Origin: Prochlorococcus sp. AG-436-C05
Lineage (GTDB): Bacteria; Cyanobacteriota; Cyanobacteriia; PCC-6307; Cyanobiaceae
Length of the DNA stretch: 53,117 nucleotides
Direction: 5' to 3'
Assembly: GCA_003209795.1 (NCBI GenBank)
Contig: QCPB01000005.1
Span: 1 to 53,117 of the forward strand
Within the stretch, counting starts at the first letter, position 1, and each line of letters starts with the position of its first letter. Positions 18,919 through 28,903 of this stretch are shown here, one piece after another. The notes under the pieces were generated by a model, which did not search any database, had not been told where the DNA came from, and saw only the letters and a list, made by a program, of their open reading frames with translations. Made by a program: the position numbers and the translations under genes.

Positions 18919-20835
18919 ATGCCAATAATTACCTTGCCTGATGGTTCAAAAAAGGTTTTCGAAAAATCAGTAACTATTCTAGACATTGCCCAGAGTATAG
19001 GGACTGGATTAGCTAAAGCAACAATTGCTGGGAAAGTGAATGATGTTCTTCTTGATGCAACTCTTCCTATAAAAAAAGATTCCAAAGTTGTAATCATCAC
19101 ATCTAAAGATAAAGAAGGTATTGAAATAATTAGACATTCCTTTGCTCATCTTATTGGTCATGCAGTGAAACAAATTTACCCAAATATTAAAATGGCAATT
19201 GGGCCTGTAATTGAAGATGGTTTTTATTACGATATTTTTTCAGAATACAGATTTACACCTGAAGATTTAATTAAAATTGAAGAACGAATAAAGAACTTAA
19301 TTAAAACAAATTATGATGTCGAAATTTTACAAGTTTCAAAAGAAGAAGCAATTAAAACTTTTAAAGAAAGAGATGAGACCTTTAAATTAAGAATAATTGA
19401 AGAAATCCCTGAAGAAAGTCTCATCAATTTATATAAGCACGAAGAATATATTGACATGTGTAGAGGTCCACACGTTCCTAACACAAGACATTTGAGGCAC
19501 TTTAAGTTACTTAAATTATCAGGTTCATACTGGAGAGGCAATAGTGAAAATGAATCATTACAGAGAATATATGGAACTGCATGGGCTAAAGAAAAAGAAC
19601 TCAATGACTACTTAACAAGAATTGAAGAGGCGGAAAAAAGGGATCATAGAAAACTTGGGAAAAAACATTCACTATTTCATATACAAGAAGAATCTCCAGG
19701 TATGATTTTTTGGCATCCAAATGGATGGACAATCTACCAAGTACTTGAAAAATATATAAGAGAAATACTTAATAAAAATGATTATCTAGAAATTAAAACC
19801 CCACAAGCTGTTGATAAATCTCTTTGGGAAAAATCGGGTCATTGGGAAAAATTTAGAGACGATATGTTCACTACCGCATCAGAAAATAGAACTTATGCAA
19901 TTAAACCAATGAATTGTCCATGCCATATTCAAGTATTTAATCAAGGTTTAAAAAGTTATAAGGATTTACCTATTCGTCTTGCTGAATTTGGTTCTTGTCA
20001 CAGAAATGAGCCCTCTGGTGCTTTACACGGCTTAATGAGAGTAAGAAACTTTACTCAAGATGATGCACACATCTTCTGCTCAGAAGATCAAATTCAAGAA
20101 GAAGTATCTACTTTTATCGATCTTGTTTTCGAGGTTTACAAAACTTTTGGTTTTGATGAAATCATGATCAAATTATCAACCCGTCCTGAAAAAAGGGTCG
20201 GTAGTGAAGAGATTTGGGATAAATCAGAGGAGTCTCTTACAAAAGCTCTGGAAAATAAAGATCTCAAATGGGAACTACAACCTGGTGAAGGTGCTTTTTA
20301 TGGTCCAAAAATAGAATTCTCGTTAAAAGATTGTCTTAATAGAGTCTGGCAGTGCGGAACTATTCAGGTTGATTTCTCAATGCCTATTAGATTGGATGCA
20401 ACTTATGTAGATATTGATAATGAGAAAAGAAATCCAGTTATGCTTCACAGAGCAATTTTAGGATCCTTTGAAAGATTTATCGGAATCTTAATTGAACAAT
20501 ATGAGGCTAAATTCCCAATTTGGCTTGCTCCTTATCAAATAATTTTATTAAGCATTACCGATAGAAATATTGAAAAATGTTTAAAGTTTAATGAATTAAT
20601 AAATAATAATGGTTACCGATCAAAAGTTGATATTAGAAATGAAAAAATAGGTTATAAAATAAGAGAAGCTACAATAGGAAGAATTCCATTAATTGCAGTT
20701 ATTGGAGATAAAGAGGAGGAAATTGATTCAGTCGCCTTAAGAGCTTTAGATGGAACAAATTTAGGAATTTTCAATTTACCTAATCTATACAAATTAATGG
20801 ATGAATTAATAGCAAAAAAAGGACACACAGAATAA
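18919..20835 (+). CDS. thrS: threonyl-tRNA synthetase
   Basis: This class II synthetase charges tRNA-Thr and has all expected parts: a TGS domain at residues 1-60 ([19 protein letters not shown]), the editing/SAD domain with [10 protein letters not shown] and [10 protein letters not shown], the catalytic core with zinc-binding [10 protein letters not shown], the motif 2 stretch [17 protein letters not shown], and motif 3 around [12 protein letters not shown], then an anticodon-binding domain. Length 638 is standard. It begins three bases after trpS and glk follows after 12 bases. Confidence 0.96.
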   Translation: MPIITLPDGSKKVFEKSVTILDIAQSIGTGLAKATIAGKVNDVLLDATLPIKKDSKVVIITSKDKEGIEIIRHSFAHLIGHAVKQIYPNIKMAIGPVIEDGFYYDIFSEYRFTPEDLIKIEERIKNLIKTNYDVEILQVSKEEAIKTFKERDETFKLRIIEEIPEESLINLYKHEEYIDMCRGPHVPNTRHLRHFKLLKLSGSYWRGNSENESLQRIYGTAWAKEKELNDYLTRIEEAEKRDHRKLGKKHSLFHIQEESPGMIFWHPNGWTIYQVLEKYIREILNKNDYLEIKTPQAVDKSLWEKSGHWEKFRDDMFTTASENRTYAIKPMNCPCHIQVFNQGLKSYKDLPIRLAEFGSCHRNEPSGALHGLMRVRNFTQDDAHIFCSEDQIQEEVSTFIDLVFEVYKTFGFDEIMIKLSTRPEKRVGSEEIWDKSEESLTKALENKDLKWELQPGEGAFYGPKIEFSLKDCLNRVWQCGTIQVDFSMPIRLDATYVDIDNEKRNPVMLHRAILGSFERFIGILIEQYEAKFPIWLAPYQIILLSITDRNIEKCLKFNELINNNGYRSKVDIRNEKIGYKIREATIGRIPLIAVIGDKEEEIDSVALRALDGTNLGIFNLPNLYKLMDELIAKKGHTE

Positions 20836-20847
20836 CTTCAAATATAG

Positions 20848-21885
20848 ATGAATTTTCTTGCTTGCGATCTTGGGGGTACAAAGATTCTTTTAGGAATTTT
20901 CCAAGAGAATGATAATACTGATTCTCCAAATTTAATATTTAAAAAAAAATATATCTCTTCCGAATGGGACTCTATTGAAATGATTGTAGAAGATTTCCTC
21001 AGAAATGAATGCAAATTTATAACTCATCCTTTTTCTGCCTGTTTCGCTGTAGCAGGTCCCATATCTAACAACAATGCAAAAATAATTAATTTGTCATGGA
21101 ATATTTCTGGCGATAGATTAAAAAACAAATTTAAATTTAAAAGTTGCGAGCTAGTAAATGATTTTGCAGTTCAAATTTATGGAATACCTTTTTTAAAAAA
21201 AAGTCAATATTCTACAATTCAAAACGGACATCATGCTGTAGGAGCTAACAAACATTTGCATGCGATAGTGGGAGCTGGAACTGGTCTAGGTATCGCAAGG
21301 GGGCTGATTACAGAGAATAATATACAAGTTCTAGCTAGCGAAGGTGGGCATATAGAATACTCTCCAAAGTCAGAATTAGAATGGGATTTAAAGAATTGGC
21401 TCAAAAATTCTCTGAATGTTAATAGGATTTCTTGTGAGAGAATTGTAAGTGGGGCTGGGTTATCAAGGATAGCCGAATGGAGGCTAAGCAAACCTGACGC
21501 AAAGAATCACCCATTTCAGAAGTATATAAAGGAATTAAAATTTGCTAATGATTTAGAAAAGATCTTACCCGAACAAATTTGCAAACTCTCAAATGAAGGA
21601 GATATTCTAATGAATGAGATAGAAAATATATGGTTAGGAGCTTATGGTTCTTTACTTGGGGATGTTGCCATACATGAATTATGCTTAGGGGGTTTATGGA
21701 TTTCTGGAGGAACGGCTCCAAAACATTTCAAAAATTTTAAATCAGATTTATTTCTGAAACAATTTTCAGATAAAGGCAGATTAAAAGATATGGTTAAATC
21801 TATACCTGTAAAAGTAATCTTAGATGAAGAGTTTGGTTTGTTTAGCGCAGCTTGCAGAGCAAAAATGCTTTTACGGAGAGCATAG
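20848..21885 (+). CDS. glk: glucokinase
   Basis: This ROK/hexokinase-fold enzyme phosphorylates glucose with ATP, feeding sugars from glycogen or uptake into metabolism. The phosphate loop CDLGGTKILLGIF is at residues 6-18, the catalytic region is LVNDFAVQIYGIP, the second phosphate loop is GAGTGLGIARG and the sugar-binding EGGHIEYSP follows. Length 345 matches the cyanobacterial group A glucokinases. It sits between thrS and thrB with gaps of 12 and 7 bases. Confidence 0.92.
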   Translation: MNFLACDLGGTKILLGIFQENDNTDSPNLIFKKKYISSEWDSIEMIVEDFLRNECKFITHPFSACFAVAGPISNNNAKIINLSWNISGDRLKNKFKFKSCELVNDFAVQIYGIPFLKKSQYSTIQNGHHAVGANKHLHAIVGAGTGLGIARGLITENNIQVLASEGGHIEYSPKSELEWDLKNWLKNSLNVNRISCERIVSGAGLSRIAEWRLSKPDAKNHPFQKYIKELKFANDLEKILPEQICKLSNEGDILMNEIENIWLGAYGSLLGDVAIHELCLGGLWISGGTAPKHFKNFKSDLFLKQFSDKGRLKDMVKSIPVKVILDEEFGLFSAACRAKMLLRRA

Positions 21886-21892
21886 TTTTTAA

Positions 21893-22840
21893 ATGTCTTC
21901 CCCAGCAATAGGTAAAAAGATAATAGTAACAGTTCCTTCTACAACTGCCAATTTAGGTCCAGGGTTTGACTGCCTTGGGGCTGCATTAGATTTATATAAT
22001 GAATTTGTTTTCACAAGAATTGAAGGGGGTGGAGATAGATTTGATTTGAGAATGGAGAGTACAGATGGTAATCATTTAAGAGGCGGTCCTGAAAACTTAG
22101 TTTTTCGAGCTGCTCAAAAGGTATGGGAGAGTGCTAATATTTCTCCTTTCGCACTTGAAGCAAGAGTTAAACTGGCAGTACCTCCTGCCAGGGGTCTAGG
22201 AAGTAGCGCTACAGCAATAGTCGCAGGATTAATAGGAGCAAATGCAATAATGAACTCCCCTCTGCCCAAAGAAAAACTTTTAGAACTCGCAATTGATATA
22301 GAGGGGCATCCTGATAACGTTGTCCCATCTCTTTTGGGAGGACTTTGTTTAACAGCAAAATCTGCTTCTCAGAGATGGAGAATTATAAGATGTGATTGGC
22401 ATGATTCCATTAAAGCTGTAATAGCAATTCCTGCTATTCGATTAAGTACAAGTGAAGCAAGAAGAGTAATGCCTAAAAATGTCCCAATATCTGACGCAGT
22501 AACAAATATGGGTGCACTTACTTTATTACTTAACGGCCTAAAAACGGGGGATGCTGAATTAATCAAAGAGGGAATGTTTGACAAGTTGCATGAACCATAT
22601 AGATGGAAACTTATTCAAGGTGGATTAGAAGTTAAAGATGCCGCCTTAGAAGCAGGTGCTTTAGGCTGCGCAATTAGTGGAGCAGGACCAAGCATATTAG
22701 CTTTATGCAAGAGAGACAATGGTAAATCTGTCAGTCAAGCAATGGTTAAAGCATGGGAAAAGTCAGGGGTAGCAAGTAGAGCTCCATATTTAAACGTCCA
22801 AACAACAGGTTGTCAATTCAGAACTGTCCCTGGCAAGTAG
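21893..22840 (+). CDS. thrB: homoserine kinase
   Basis: ThrB phosphorylates homoserine for threonine synthesis. It is a GHMP kinase, shown by the ATP loop PPARGLGSSATAIVAG at residues about 103-118, the N-terminal PSTTANLGPGFDCLGAAL and the C-terminal GCAISGAGPSILALC. Length 315 is normal. It starts seven bases after glk and is followed by an 79-base gap before ndhD. Confidence 0.96.
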   Translation: MSSPAIGKKIIVTVPSTTANLGPGFDCLGAALDLYNEFVFTRIEGGGDRFDLRMESTDGNHLRGGPENLVFRAAQKVWESANISPFALEARVKLAVPPARGLGSSATAIVAGLIGANAIMNSPLPKEKLLELAIDIEGHPDNVVPSLLGGLCLTAKSASQRWRIIRCDWHDSIKAVIAIPAIRLSTSEARRVMPKNVPISDAVTNMGALTLLLNGLKTGDAELIKEGMFDKLHEPYRWKLIQGGLEVKDAALEAGALGCAISGAGPSILALCKRDNGKSVSQAMVKAWEKSGVASRAPYLNVQTTGCQFRTVPGK

Positions 22841-22919
22841 TTTTACCTAGGCATTTTTAATGTTATGGTCCCAAGCTAGAACATATTCAACTAGAATAAA
22901 AAAATTATTCATTACATAA

Positions 22920-24458
22920 ATGAATTTAGAAACTTTTCCTTGGCTATCATCTATTGTTTTATTACCTTTGATTGGGGCACTAATAATGCCTTTCTTAAGT
23001 TCAAAGGAAGGAGAAGATAATACGGTCCCAAGAAATATATCGTTAAGTTTTTTATTTATAGATTTTTTACTAATTATTGGAGTACTTTTCCAAAAATTTG
23101 ACACTTCAAATAGCTCACTTCAACTTGTAGAAAGGATTACTTGGCTACCTTCAATAGGCTTAGAATGGTCTCTTGGGGTGGATGGATTATCAGCCCCTTT
23201 AGTAGCTTTAAGTGGATTCATTACATTTCTATCTGCTTTCGCGAGTTGGAAAATTAAGAAAAAATCGAATTTATATTTTGCTCTTTTATTAGTTCAGGCA
23301 TCAGCTCAGGCTTTAGTTTTCCTTTCACAAGATTTCTTGTTGTTTTTCTTGGCTTGGGAATTAGAACTTGTTCCAGTTTATCTTCTTATAGCTATTTGGG
23401 GAGGAAAGAAAAGATTATATGCAGCTACAAAATTTATTCTATATACCGCTTTAGCTTCTTTACTTATACTTATAAGCGGACTTGCACTTGCATTGAGTGG
23501 TGATGCCTTTACTTTAAATCTAAGCGAAATAACACAAAAACATGTAACAGGTAGTCTCGCATTATTATCTTATTTGGGTTTTTTAATAGGGTTTGGGGTT
23601 AAACTTCCAATCTTCCCATTACATACCTGGTTACCCGATGCTCATGGAGAGGCTAATGCACCTGTTTCAATGTTGTTGGCGGGAATCCTGCTAAAGATGG
23701 GAGGTTATGCTCTTCTAAGATTCAATGTTCAAATATTGCCTGAAGTCCATATACAAATTGCCCCTGCTTTAATAATTCTCGGAATCATAAACATTATTTA
23801 TGGGGCACTAAACGCATTTGCGCAAGATAACGTTAAAAGAAGAATTGCATGCAGTTCAGTTAGTCATATGGGGTTCGTACTATTAGGTATAGGAGCAGTT
23901 GATGCTTTAGGTATTAGCGGTGCAATGCTTCAAATGATTAGTCATGGACTTATTGCAGCAGCAATGTTCTTCGTAACTGGCTCTTTCTATGAAAGAACAA
24001 ATACGCTATCAATTCCAAATATGGGTGGTTTAGCAAAAGTCTTACCAATAACATTTGCTTTTTTTCTCGCAAGCTCATTAGCTTCTCTAGCATTGCCTGG
24101 CATGAGTGGTTTTATAAGTGAAATTACTATATTTTTAGGCATCACAAGTCAAGACGGCTTTAGCTCTCTCTTTAGATCGATAACGATTCTAATTGCAGCT
24201 ATTGGTCTTGTATTAACTCCTATTTACCTATTATCAATGTGTAGAAGAGTATTTTTTGGGCCTAGGATCCCAGCATTAGCTACTGTGAAAGAAATGAATG
24301 GGAGAGAATTAACAATAGGCTTCAGTTTGTTATTACCGACTTTACTAATAGGTTTTTGGCCAAAGGTTGCAATAAATCTATATGAATCTTCCACAAATGC
24401 TCTCAGTGACCAATTAACTTTAGTTAAATTAGTTGGGTTAATTTTTAAAGTAAGTTAA
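22920..24458 (+). CDS. ndhD: NAD(P)H-quinone oxidoreductase chain 4 (NDH-1 subunit D)
   Basis: NdhD is a proton-pumping antiporter-like subunit of the thylakoid NDH-1 complex, which serves cyclic electron flow and respiration. At 512 residues it carries about 13-14 hydrophobic segments. The conserved stretch [17 protein letters not shown] lies near residue 237, followed by [13 protein letters not shown]. The key charged residues in [13 protein letters not shown] are also present. The ATG start gives an N-terminus [16 protein letters not shown] typical of the family. Whether it is the NdhD1 or NdhD2 type cannot be settled by eye. Confidence 0.94.
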   Translation: MNLETFPWLSSIVLLPLIGALIMPFLSSKEGEDNTVPRNISLSFLFIDFLLIIGVLFQKFDTSNSSLQLVERITWLPSIGLEWSLGVDGLSAPLVALSGFITFLSAFASWKIKKKSNLYFALLLVQASAQALVFLSQDFLLFFLAWELELVPVYLLIAIWGGKKRLYAATKFILYTALASLLILISGLALALSGDAFTLNLSEITQKHVTGSLALLSYLGFLIGFGVKLPIFPLHTWLPDAHGEANAPVSMLLAGILLKMGGYALLRFNVQILPEVHIQIAPALIILGIINIIYGALNAFAQDNVKRRIACSSVSHMGFVLLGIGAVDALGISGAMLQMISHGLIAAAMFFVTGSFYERTNTLSIPNMGGLAKVLPITFAFFLASSLASLALPGMSGFISEITIFLGITSQDGFSSLFRSITILIAAIGLVLTPIYLLSMCRRVFFGPRIPALATVKEMNGRELTIGFSLLLPTLLIGFWPKVAINLYESSTNALSDQLTLVKLVGLIFKVS

Positions 24459-24473
24459 TTTTTATAGTAAAAA

Positions 24474-26564
24474 ATGGAAAACTCAATTTTCAAATGTGGA
24501 GAACTACCAGAATTTAAAAAATTTACGCCTGAGAATATCAATAAAGAATTTCCAAAAGTAATAGAAAAAATAAATTTAGATTTCAAAGATATAGAAGACT
24601 TTCTGTTTAATTATCTAAACAAAAAAAAATTAGACTGGGAAAAAGTAATAAATCCTTTAAATGAAGTCAATGAGGTTCTCAGGTGGAGCTGGGGGGTTAT
24701 AAGTCATTTGAATGCTGTAAATAATTCAGAAAGTTTAAGAGAAATTTACTCTAAATTTTTACCAGAGATTATTAGTTTAGGTAATAAGTTTGGACAGAGT
24801 AAAGTTATTTACAAAGCTTTGGTAAAGCTCAAAAAAACAAATAATCTAGATCGAATCAAAAATAGAATTTTAGATAAAGAAATTCTTGAAATGGAGCATA
24901 GAGGAATTTCATTAGAAAAAAATATGCAAAATGAATTTAATATTATTTCTGAAAAGTTAGGCGAACTATCTACAGATTTCAGCAATAATGTCCTTGACGC
25001 GACAAATTCATGGTATTTAATTTTAAATGATAAATCACAAGTAAATGGTATCCCAGAGAGGGTATTGGAACTAATGGCAATATCTGCCAATGACCACTTA
25101 AAGAAAGAGGGGAATGTTGATGTAGAAAATGGTCCTTGGAAATTAAGTCTAGACATTCCAACTTATTCAGCTTTTATGACATATGCCAAAGATCGTAGCC
25201 TTAGGGAAAAACTATATAAGGTTTTTGTGGGTAGGGCTTCACAAGGAGAAAAAAATAACTCTCCCATTATTGAAGAGATCTTATCACTTAGAACTAAGCA
25301 AGCGAATCTGCTTGGTTATAAAAGTTGGGCAGAATTAAGTTTGTCAACAAAAATGGCTAAAGAAATTAAACAGGTTGAAAAACTTCTAGAAGAATTACGA
25401 AAACCTGCATTTGAAAAAGCCAAAAACGAATTAGAAATACTTGATAAATTTTCTAAAGAAAATGGATTTTCACCATCTGAGGAACTTAAACCTTGGGATA
25501 TTAGTTATTATTCGGAGCTCCTTCGGAAGGAAAAGCTTAATTTAGATCAGGAAGAATTGAGACCGTGGTTCCCACTTAATGATGTTTTAAGAGGTTTATT
25601 TAACCTAAGTGAAAAACTTTTCGAAATTAAAGTAGTTCAAGCAAATAATGAAGCACCTGTTTGGAATGATGACGTTTTGTTTTTTAATATCCTTAATAAA
25701 CAAGATAAGAAAATAGCTTCATTTTTCCTAGACCCATATTCACGCCCTGAGTCAAAGCGAGGGGGAGCATGGATGGATGAATGCCTTAATAAGAATTCTG
25801 TTAATCAAAATACATTACCCGTTGCTTATCTAGTTTGTAATCAAACTCCACCATCCAAAGACAAGCCAAGTTTGATGAGCTTTGAAGAAGTGCAAACACT
25901 TTTCCATGAATTTGGTCACGGTCTGCAACATATGCTCACCACCATAAGTCTTCCGCAAGCAGCAGGAATTAATAATGTTGAATGGGATGCAGTTGAACTT
26001 CCAAGTCAATTTATGGAAAACTGGTGTTTCCATAAAAACACTCTATTAAATATTGCGAAGAATTATAAAACTGGAGAAAGATTATCTGATGATAATTTTG
26101 AAAAACTTGTAAAGAATAGAACTTTTAATTGTGGGATGGCGACACTTAGACAACTACATTTTGCCATTACAGATCTGAGACTACATAGCAATATTGATAT
26201 TAACCAAGGTAAAACCTCAGATGAGATCAGAAGAGAAATTGCTAAACAAACTACAGTAATTTCTCCTATTCAAGAAGATCAATTCCTCTGCTGTTTTAGT
26301 CATATTTTTGCAGGAGGTTATTCTGCCGGATATTACTCTTATAAATGGGCAGAAGTTCTAAGTGCTGATGCATTTTCTATGTTTGAGGAGGCCAATCTAG
26401 AAAACAGTCAAAATATTCAATTAATAGGAAAGAAATTTAAAGATACTATTCTTAGCCTTGGAGGGAGCTTATCTGCTTTAGAAATATTTAAATTATTTAG
26501 AGGAAGAGAACCAAAAACTGACTCTCTAATAAGGCACCTGGGCCTATCCGAATCTACATCATAA
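24474..26564 (+). CDS. prlC: M3 family oligopeptidase (oligopeptidase A type)
   Basis: This soluble zinc metallopeptidase breaks short peptides, for example cleaved signal peptides. The zinc motif HEFGH is at residues about 478-482 and the third ligand Glu lies in DAVELPSQF at about 508. Length 696 fits oligopeptidase A. Other family stretches include DPYSRPESKRGGAWM and GGYSAGYYSYKWAEVLSAD. It begins 15 bases after ndhD. Its last 11 bases overlap the end of the convergent lipase gene. Confidence 0.92.
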   Translation: MENSIFKCGELPEFKKFTPENINKEFPKVIEKINLDFKDIEDFLFNYLNKKKLDWEKVINPLNEVNEVLRWSWGVISHLNAVNNSESLREIYSKFLPEIISLGNKFGQSKVIYKALVKLKKTNNLDRIKNRILDKEILEMEHRGISLEKNMQNEFNIISEKLGELSTDFSNNVLDATNSWYLILNDKSQVNGIPERVLELMAISANDHLKKEGNVDVENGPWKLSLDIPTYSAFMTYAKDRSLREKLYKVFVGRASQGEKNNSPIIEEILSLRTKQANLLGYKSWAELSLSTKMAKEIKQVEKLLEELRKPAFEKAKNELEILDKFSKENGFSPSEELKPWDISYYSELLRKEKLNLDQEELRPWFPLNDVLRGLFNLSEKLFEIKVVQANNEAPVWNDDVLFFNILNKQDKKIASFFLDPYSRPESKRGGAWMDECLNKNSVNQNTLPVAYLVCNQTPPSKDKPSLMSFEEVQTLFHEFGHGLQHMLTTISLPQAAGINNVEWDAVELPSQFMENWCFHKNTLLNIAKNYKTGERLSDDNFEKLVKNRTFNCGMATLRQLHFAITDLRLHSNIDINQGKTSDEIRREIAKQTTVISPIQEDQFLCCFSHIFAGGYSAGYYSYKWAEVLSADAFSMFEEANLENSQNIQLIGKKFKDTILSLGGSLSALEIFKLFRGREPKTDSLIRHLGLSESTS

Positions 26565-27147
26565 TTCTTTCAAGTATTCTCTCAACCGCTGCTGGATTTC
26601 TCACTAAATTTCTATGCTTTAATATTTTTAATGATATTTTTTCTCCTACATTCAAATGAGCTCGCCAACCTGGGAAAACCATAAGATCCCAAAAAGTAAA
26701 GAAACTAATGCACTCGATATCATTAAGAAAATAATCGTATTTAGCTAGATCTCTTAATAAAGAGCTATTTATTTTCATTTCAGATATTCCTCTAAAAGGA
26801 TATTTAGGAACTAATTGAGATGCGAGTGTTCCATTGTGGGGGGAACCTATAGTAATAAATCTTTTAGTCCTTTTATAACCATTAAATTTATTAATCCAAT
26901 ACCTACCAATTATCCCTCCCATTGAGAAGCCTAAAACATCAATTTCTTGTTGCAAGCCATATTTCTCTAAAATCAACTGATCCATTAAATTAGTTAATTC
27001 AACAATTGAAGTCATTCCAAAAGAATGATTAAGAGTTGGCGCAAAATAATCCACTCCTAGTTCATCAAGTTTTGAAGTAATAAAAGAAAATATACTTGAA
27101 GTGTTCCAAAGACCATGAATAAGTATTATGGGATTTCTGTTTTCCAA
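26554..27147 (-). CDS. alpha/beta hydrolase, lipase-like
   Basis: The 197-residue protein starts with the oxyanion motif IILIHGLWNTSS and has a nucleophile elbow VLGFSMGGIIG with Ser75. A later TIGSPHNGT segment is typical of triacylglycerol lipase/EstA-like families. The catalytic acid and His are less clear; candidates are Asp in FWDLMVFPG and His in LKHRNLV. The start codon is TTG, placed five bases after the folB stop, with no in-frame ATG before the conserved region. Its end overlaps the M3 peptidase gene by 11 bases. The natural substrate is unknown. Confidence 0.8.
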   Translation of the reverse strand: MENRNPIILIHGLWNTSSIFSFITSKLDELGVDYFAPTLNHSFGMTSIVELTNLMDQLILEKYGLQQEIDVLGFSMGGIIGRYWINKFNGYKRTKRFITIGSPHNGTLASQLVPKYPFRGISEMKINSSLLRDLAKYDYFLNDIECISFFTFWDLMVFPGWRAHLNVGEKISLKILKHRNLVRNPAAVERILERIMM

Positions 27148-27152
27148 AGCTA

Positions 27153-27515
27153 TTAATTATTTTCAAAAATTCTTACTATTGAGACCTTTCCATCAAAACC
27201 AGTAATTGGAGGTTTACATTTTGTCAAAATAATTTTGATTCGATTAATCTGAAATTTTTCATTAATAATATGAACAATCTCATTTGAATATTTCTCAATT
27301 GTAAAACAATATATGTTCTTTGCTTGATCTTTTAGAACTTCAACTAATTCTGAATAATTAACTGTTTTTTTAATGTCATCATTTTCAGTACAAGTTTTAA
27401 AATTAGTCCACAAAAAAACATCTAAACTAAAAATTTGTCCTAATTCCCTTTCTTCATCTAGAACACCCACTCTAGCCCAAAGTTTAATATTTTCAATTTT
27501 TAAAAATGTTTCCAT
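27153..27515 (-). CDS. folB: dihydroneopterin aldolase
   Basis: FolB splits 7,8-dihydroneopterin to 6-hydroxymethyl-dihydropterin in folate synthesis. The 120-residue protein has the family pattern: an N-terminal KIENIKLWARVGVLDEERE with the active-site Glu, then YCFTIEKYSNEIVHII, and a catalytic Lys in ILTKCKPPI near residue 97. It lies 11 bases after proA and five before the lipase gene on the same strand. Confidence 0.9.
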   Translation of the reverse strand: METFLKIENIKLWARVGVLDEERELGQIFSLDVFLWTNFKTCTENDDIKKTVNYSELVEVLKDQAKNIYCFTIEKYSNEIVHIINEKFQINRIKIILTKCKPPITGFDGKVSIVRIFENN

Positions 27516-27526
27516 TTTCTATATTC

Positions 27527-28837
27527 TTAAAGGTCCTTATGTGTAAAAAAAGCCCTGCCAGATGAAAAATCATCAACTATATTTCCTTGTCCTTTTAAGA
27601 AATATTTATAAGTAACCAACCCCTCTAATCCAACAGGACCTCTTGGAGGAAGCATTTGAGTTGAGATTCCAACTTCAGCTCCAAATCCATATCTAAACCC
27701 ATCAGCAAATCTTGTTGAACAATTATGAAAAACACCTGCACTCCCAACCTCATTCATAAATCTATTAGCATTACTTATATTTTCAGTAATTATTCCGTCT
27801 GTATGTTTTGAACTGAATTTTTGAATGTGATCTATTGCTTCATCAAGATCCTCTACAATTTTGATAGATAAAACTAAATCTAGATATTCAGTTTCCCAAT
27901 CCTCCAAACTAGCCTCAAACTCTACACCTAATTCAACAGATTTCTTATCACCTATTAATTTAACATCATTAGAATTAAACAAAGGTATAGCCCTTTTAAG
28001 GAACCCCGGTGCAATATCTTTATGAATCAACAAAGTTTCAATGGCATTACAGGCAGCAGGATATTGAACCTTGCTGTCCAGAGCGACTGATAAAGCCATA
28101 TCAATATTCACCTCGTTATCTATGAATAAATGACAAATCCCATCAGCATGGCCTAATACAGGAATTTTTGTATTCTGCTGAATAAATTTAACTAATTCAT
28201 TGCTTCCTCTCGGAATTATTAAATTAAGATATTTCTCCAGATTCAACATTGCCATACTATCTTTTCTACTTGTAAGTAAACAAATTACATTCTTATCAAG
28301 ACCTGCCTGTTGTAAGCCCTCATGCAAAGCTAAGACTATTGCAGTATTTGTAAAACTAGCTTCACTACCACCCTTTAGCATTACTCCATTCCCAGATCTT
28401 ATCGCTAGAGAACTTATCTGCATAACAGCATCAGGTCTTGATTCAAAAATAACTCCTAAAACTCCTATAGGTACGGTTTTTCTTTCTAGAATTAATCCAT
28501 TGGAAAGCTCCTTCTTGATTTGAATTTGATTTACAGGGTCAGATAATTCTCCTACTTTTCTTACTCCTTCAATACCAGCATAAAGTTTCTCTTTTGATAA
28601 CTTTAATCTAGAAAGTAAAGCCTTTGAAATATTTTTTCTTTCTGCTCTTAAATAATCTTCATGATTAGCTTCTAATATTTCTTTGGCATTTTTTTCTAGA
28701 TAATCAGCCATCAAATTCAAAGCTTTAATTCTCATCTGATTTTCAGCCTGACTTATTTCTTTTGAAGCCAAATGAATTCTATGGGCCTTTTCTAAAAGAT
28801 CATTACCTGGTTCAGGTACTTCAAAAATATCAGCCAT
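27527..28837 (-). CDS. proA: gamma-glutamyl phosphate reductase
   Basis: ProA reduces gamma-glutamyl phosphate to the semialdehyde in proline synthesis. It is an aldehyde-dehydrogenase-fold enzyme with the catalytic Cys in YPAACNAIETLLIH. Other landmarks are PIGVLGVIFESRPDA and KGGSEASFTN in the cofactor domain and the C-terminal GPVGLEGLVTYKY. The length of 436 residues is usual. It is the first of proA-folB-lipase and lies 66 bases downstream of the end of the tamB-like gene on the same strand. Confidence 0.95.
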   Translation of the reverse strand: MADIFEVPEPGNDLLEKAHRIHLASKEISQAENQMRIKALNLMADYLEKNAKEILEANHEDYLRAERKNISKALLSRLKLSKEKLYAGIEGVRKVGELSDPVNQIQIKKELSNGLILERKTVPIGVLGVIFESRPDAVMQISSLAIRSGNGVMLKGGSEASFTNTAIVLALHEGLQQAGLDKNVICLLTSRKDSMAMLNLEKYLNLIIPRGSNELVKFIQQNTKIPVLGHADGICHLFIDNEVNIDMALSVALDSKVQYPAACNAIETLLIHKDIAPGFLKRAIPLFNSNDVKLIGDKKSVELGVEFEASLEDWETEYLDLVLSIKIVEDLDEAIDHIQKFSSKHTDGIITENISNANRFMNEVGSAGVFHNCSTRFADGFRYGFGAEVGISTQMLPPRGPVGLEGLVTYKYFLKGQGNIVDDFSSGRAFFTHKDL

Positions 28838-28903
28838 AATTTTTTTTATTTACTTTTATGATAATTCAAAGTAATCATTCTTAAAACTAATTTTTTTGGG
28901 TAA

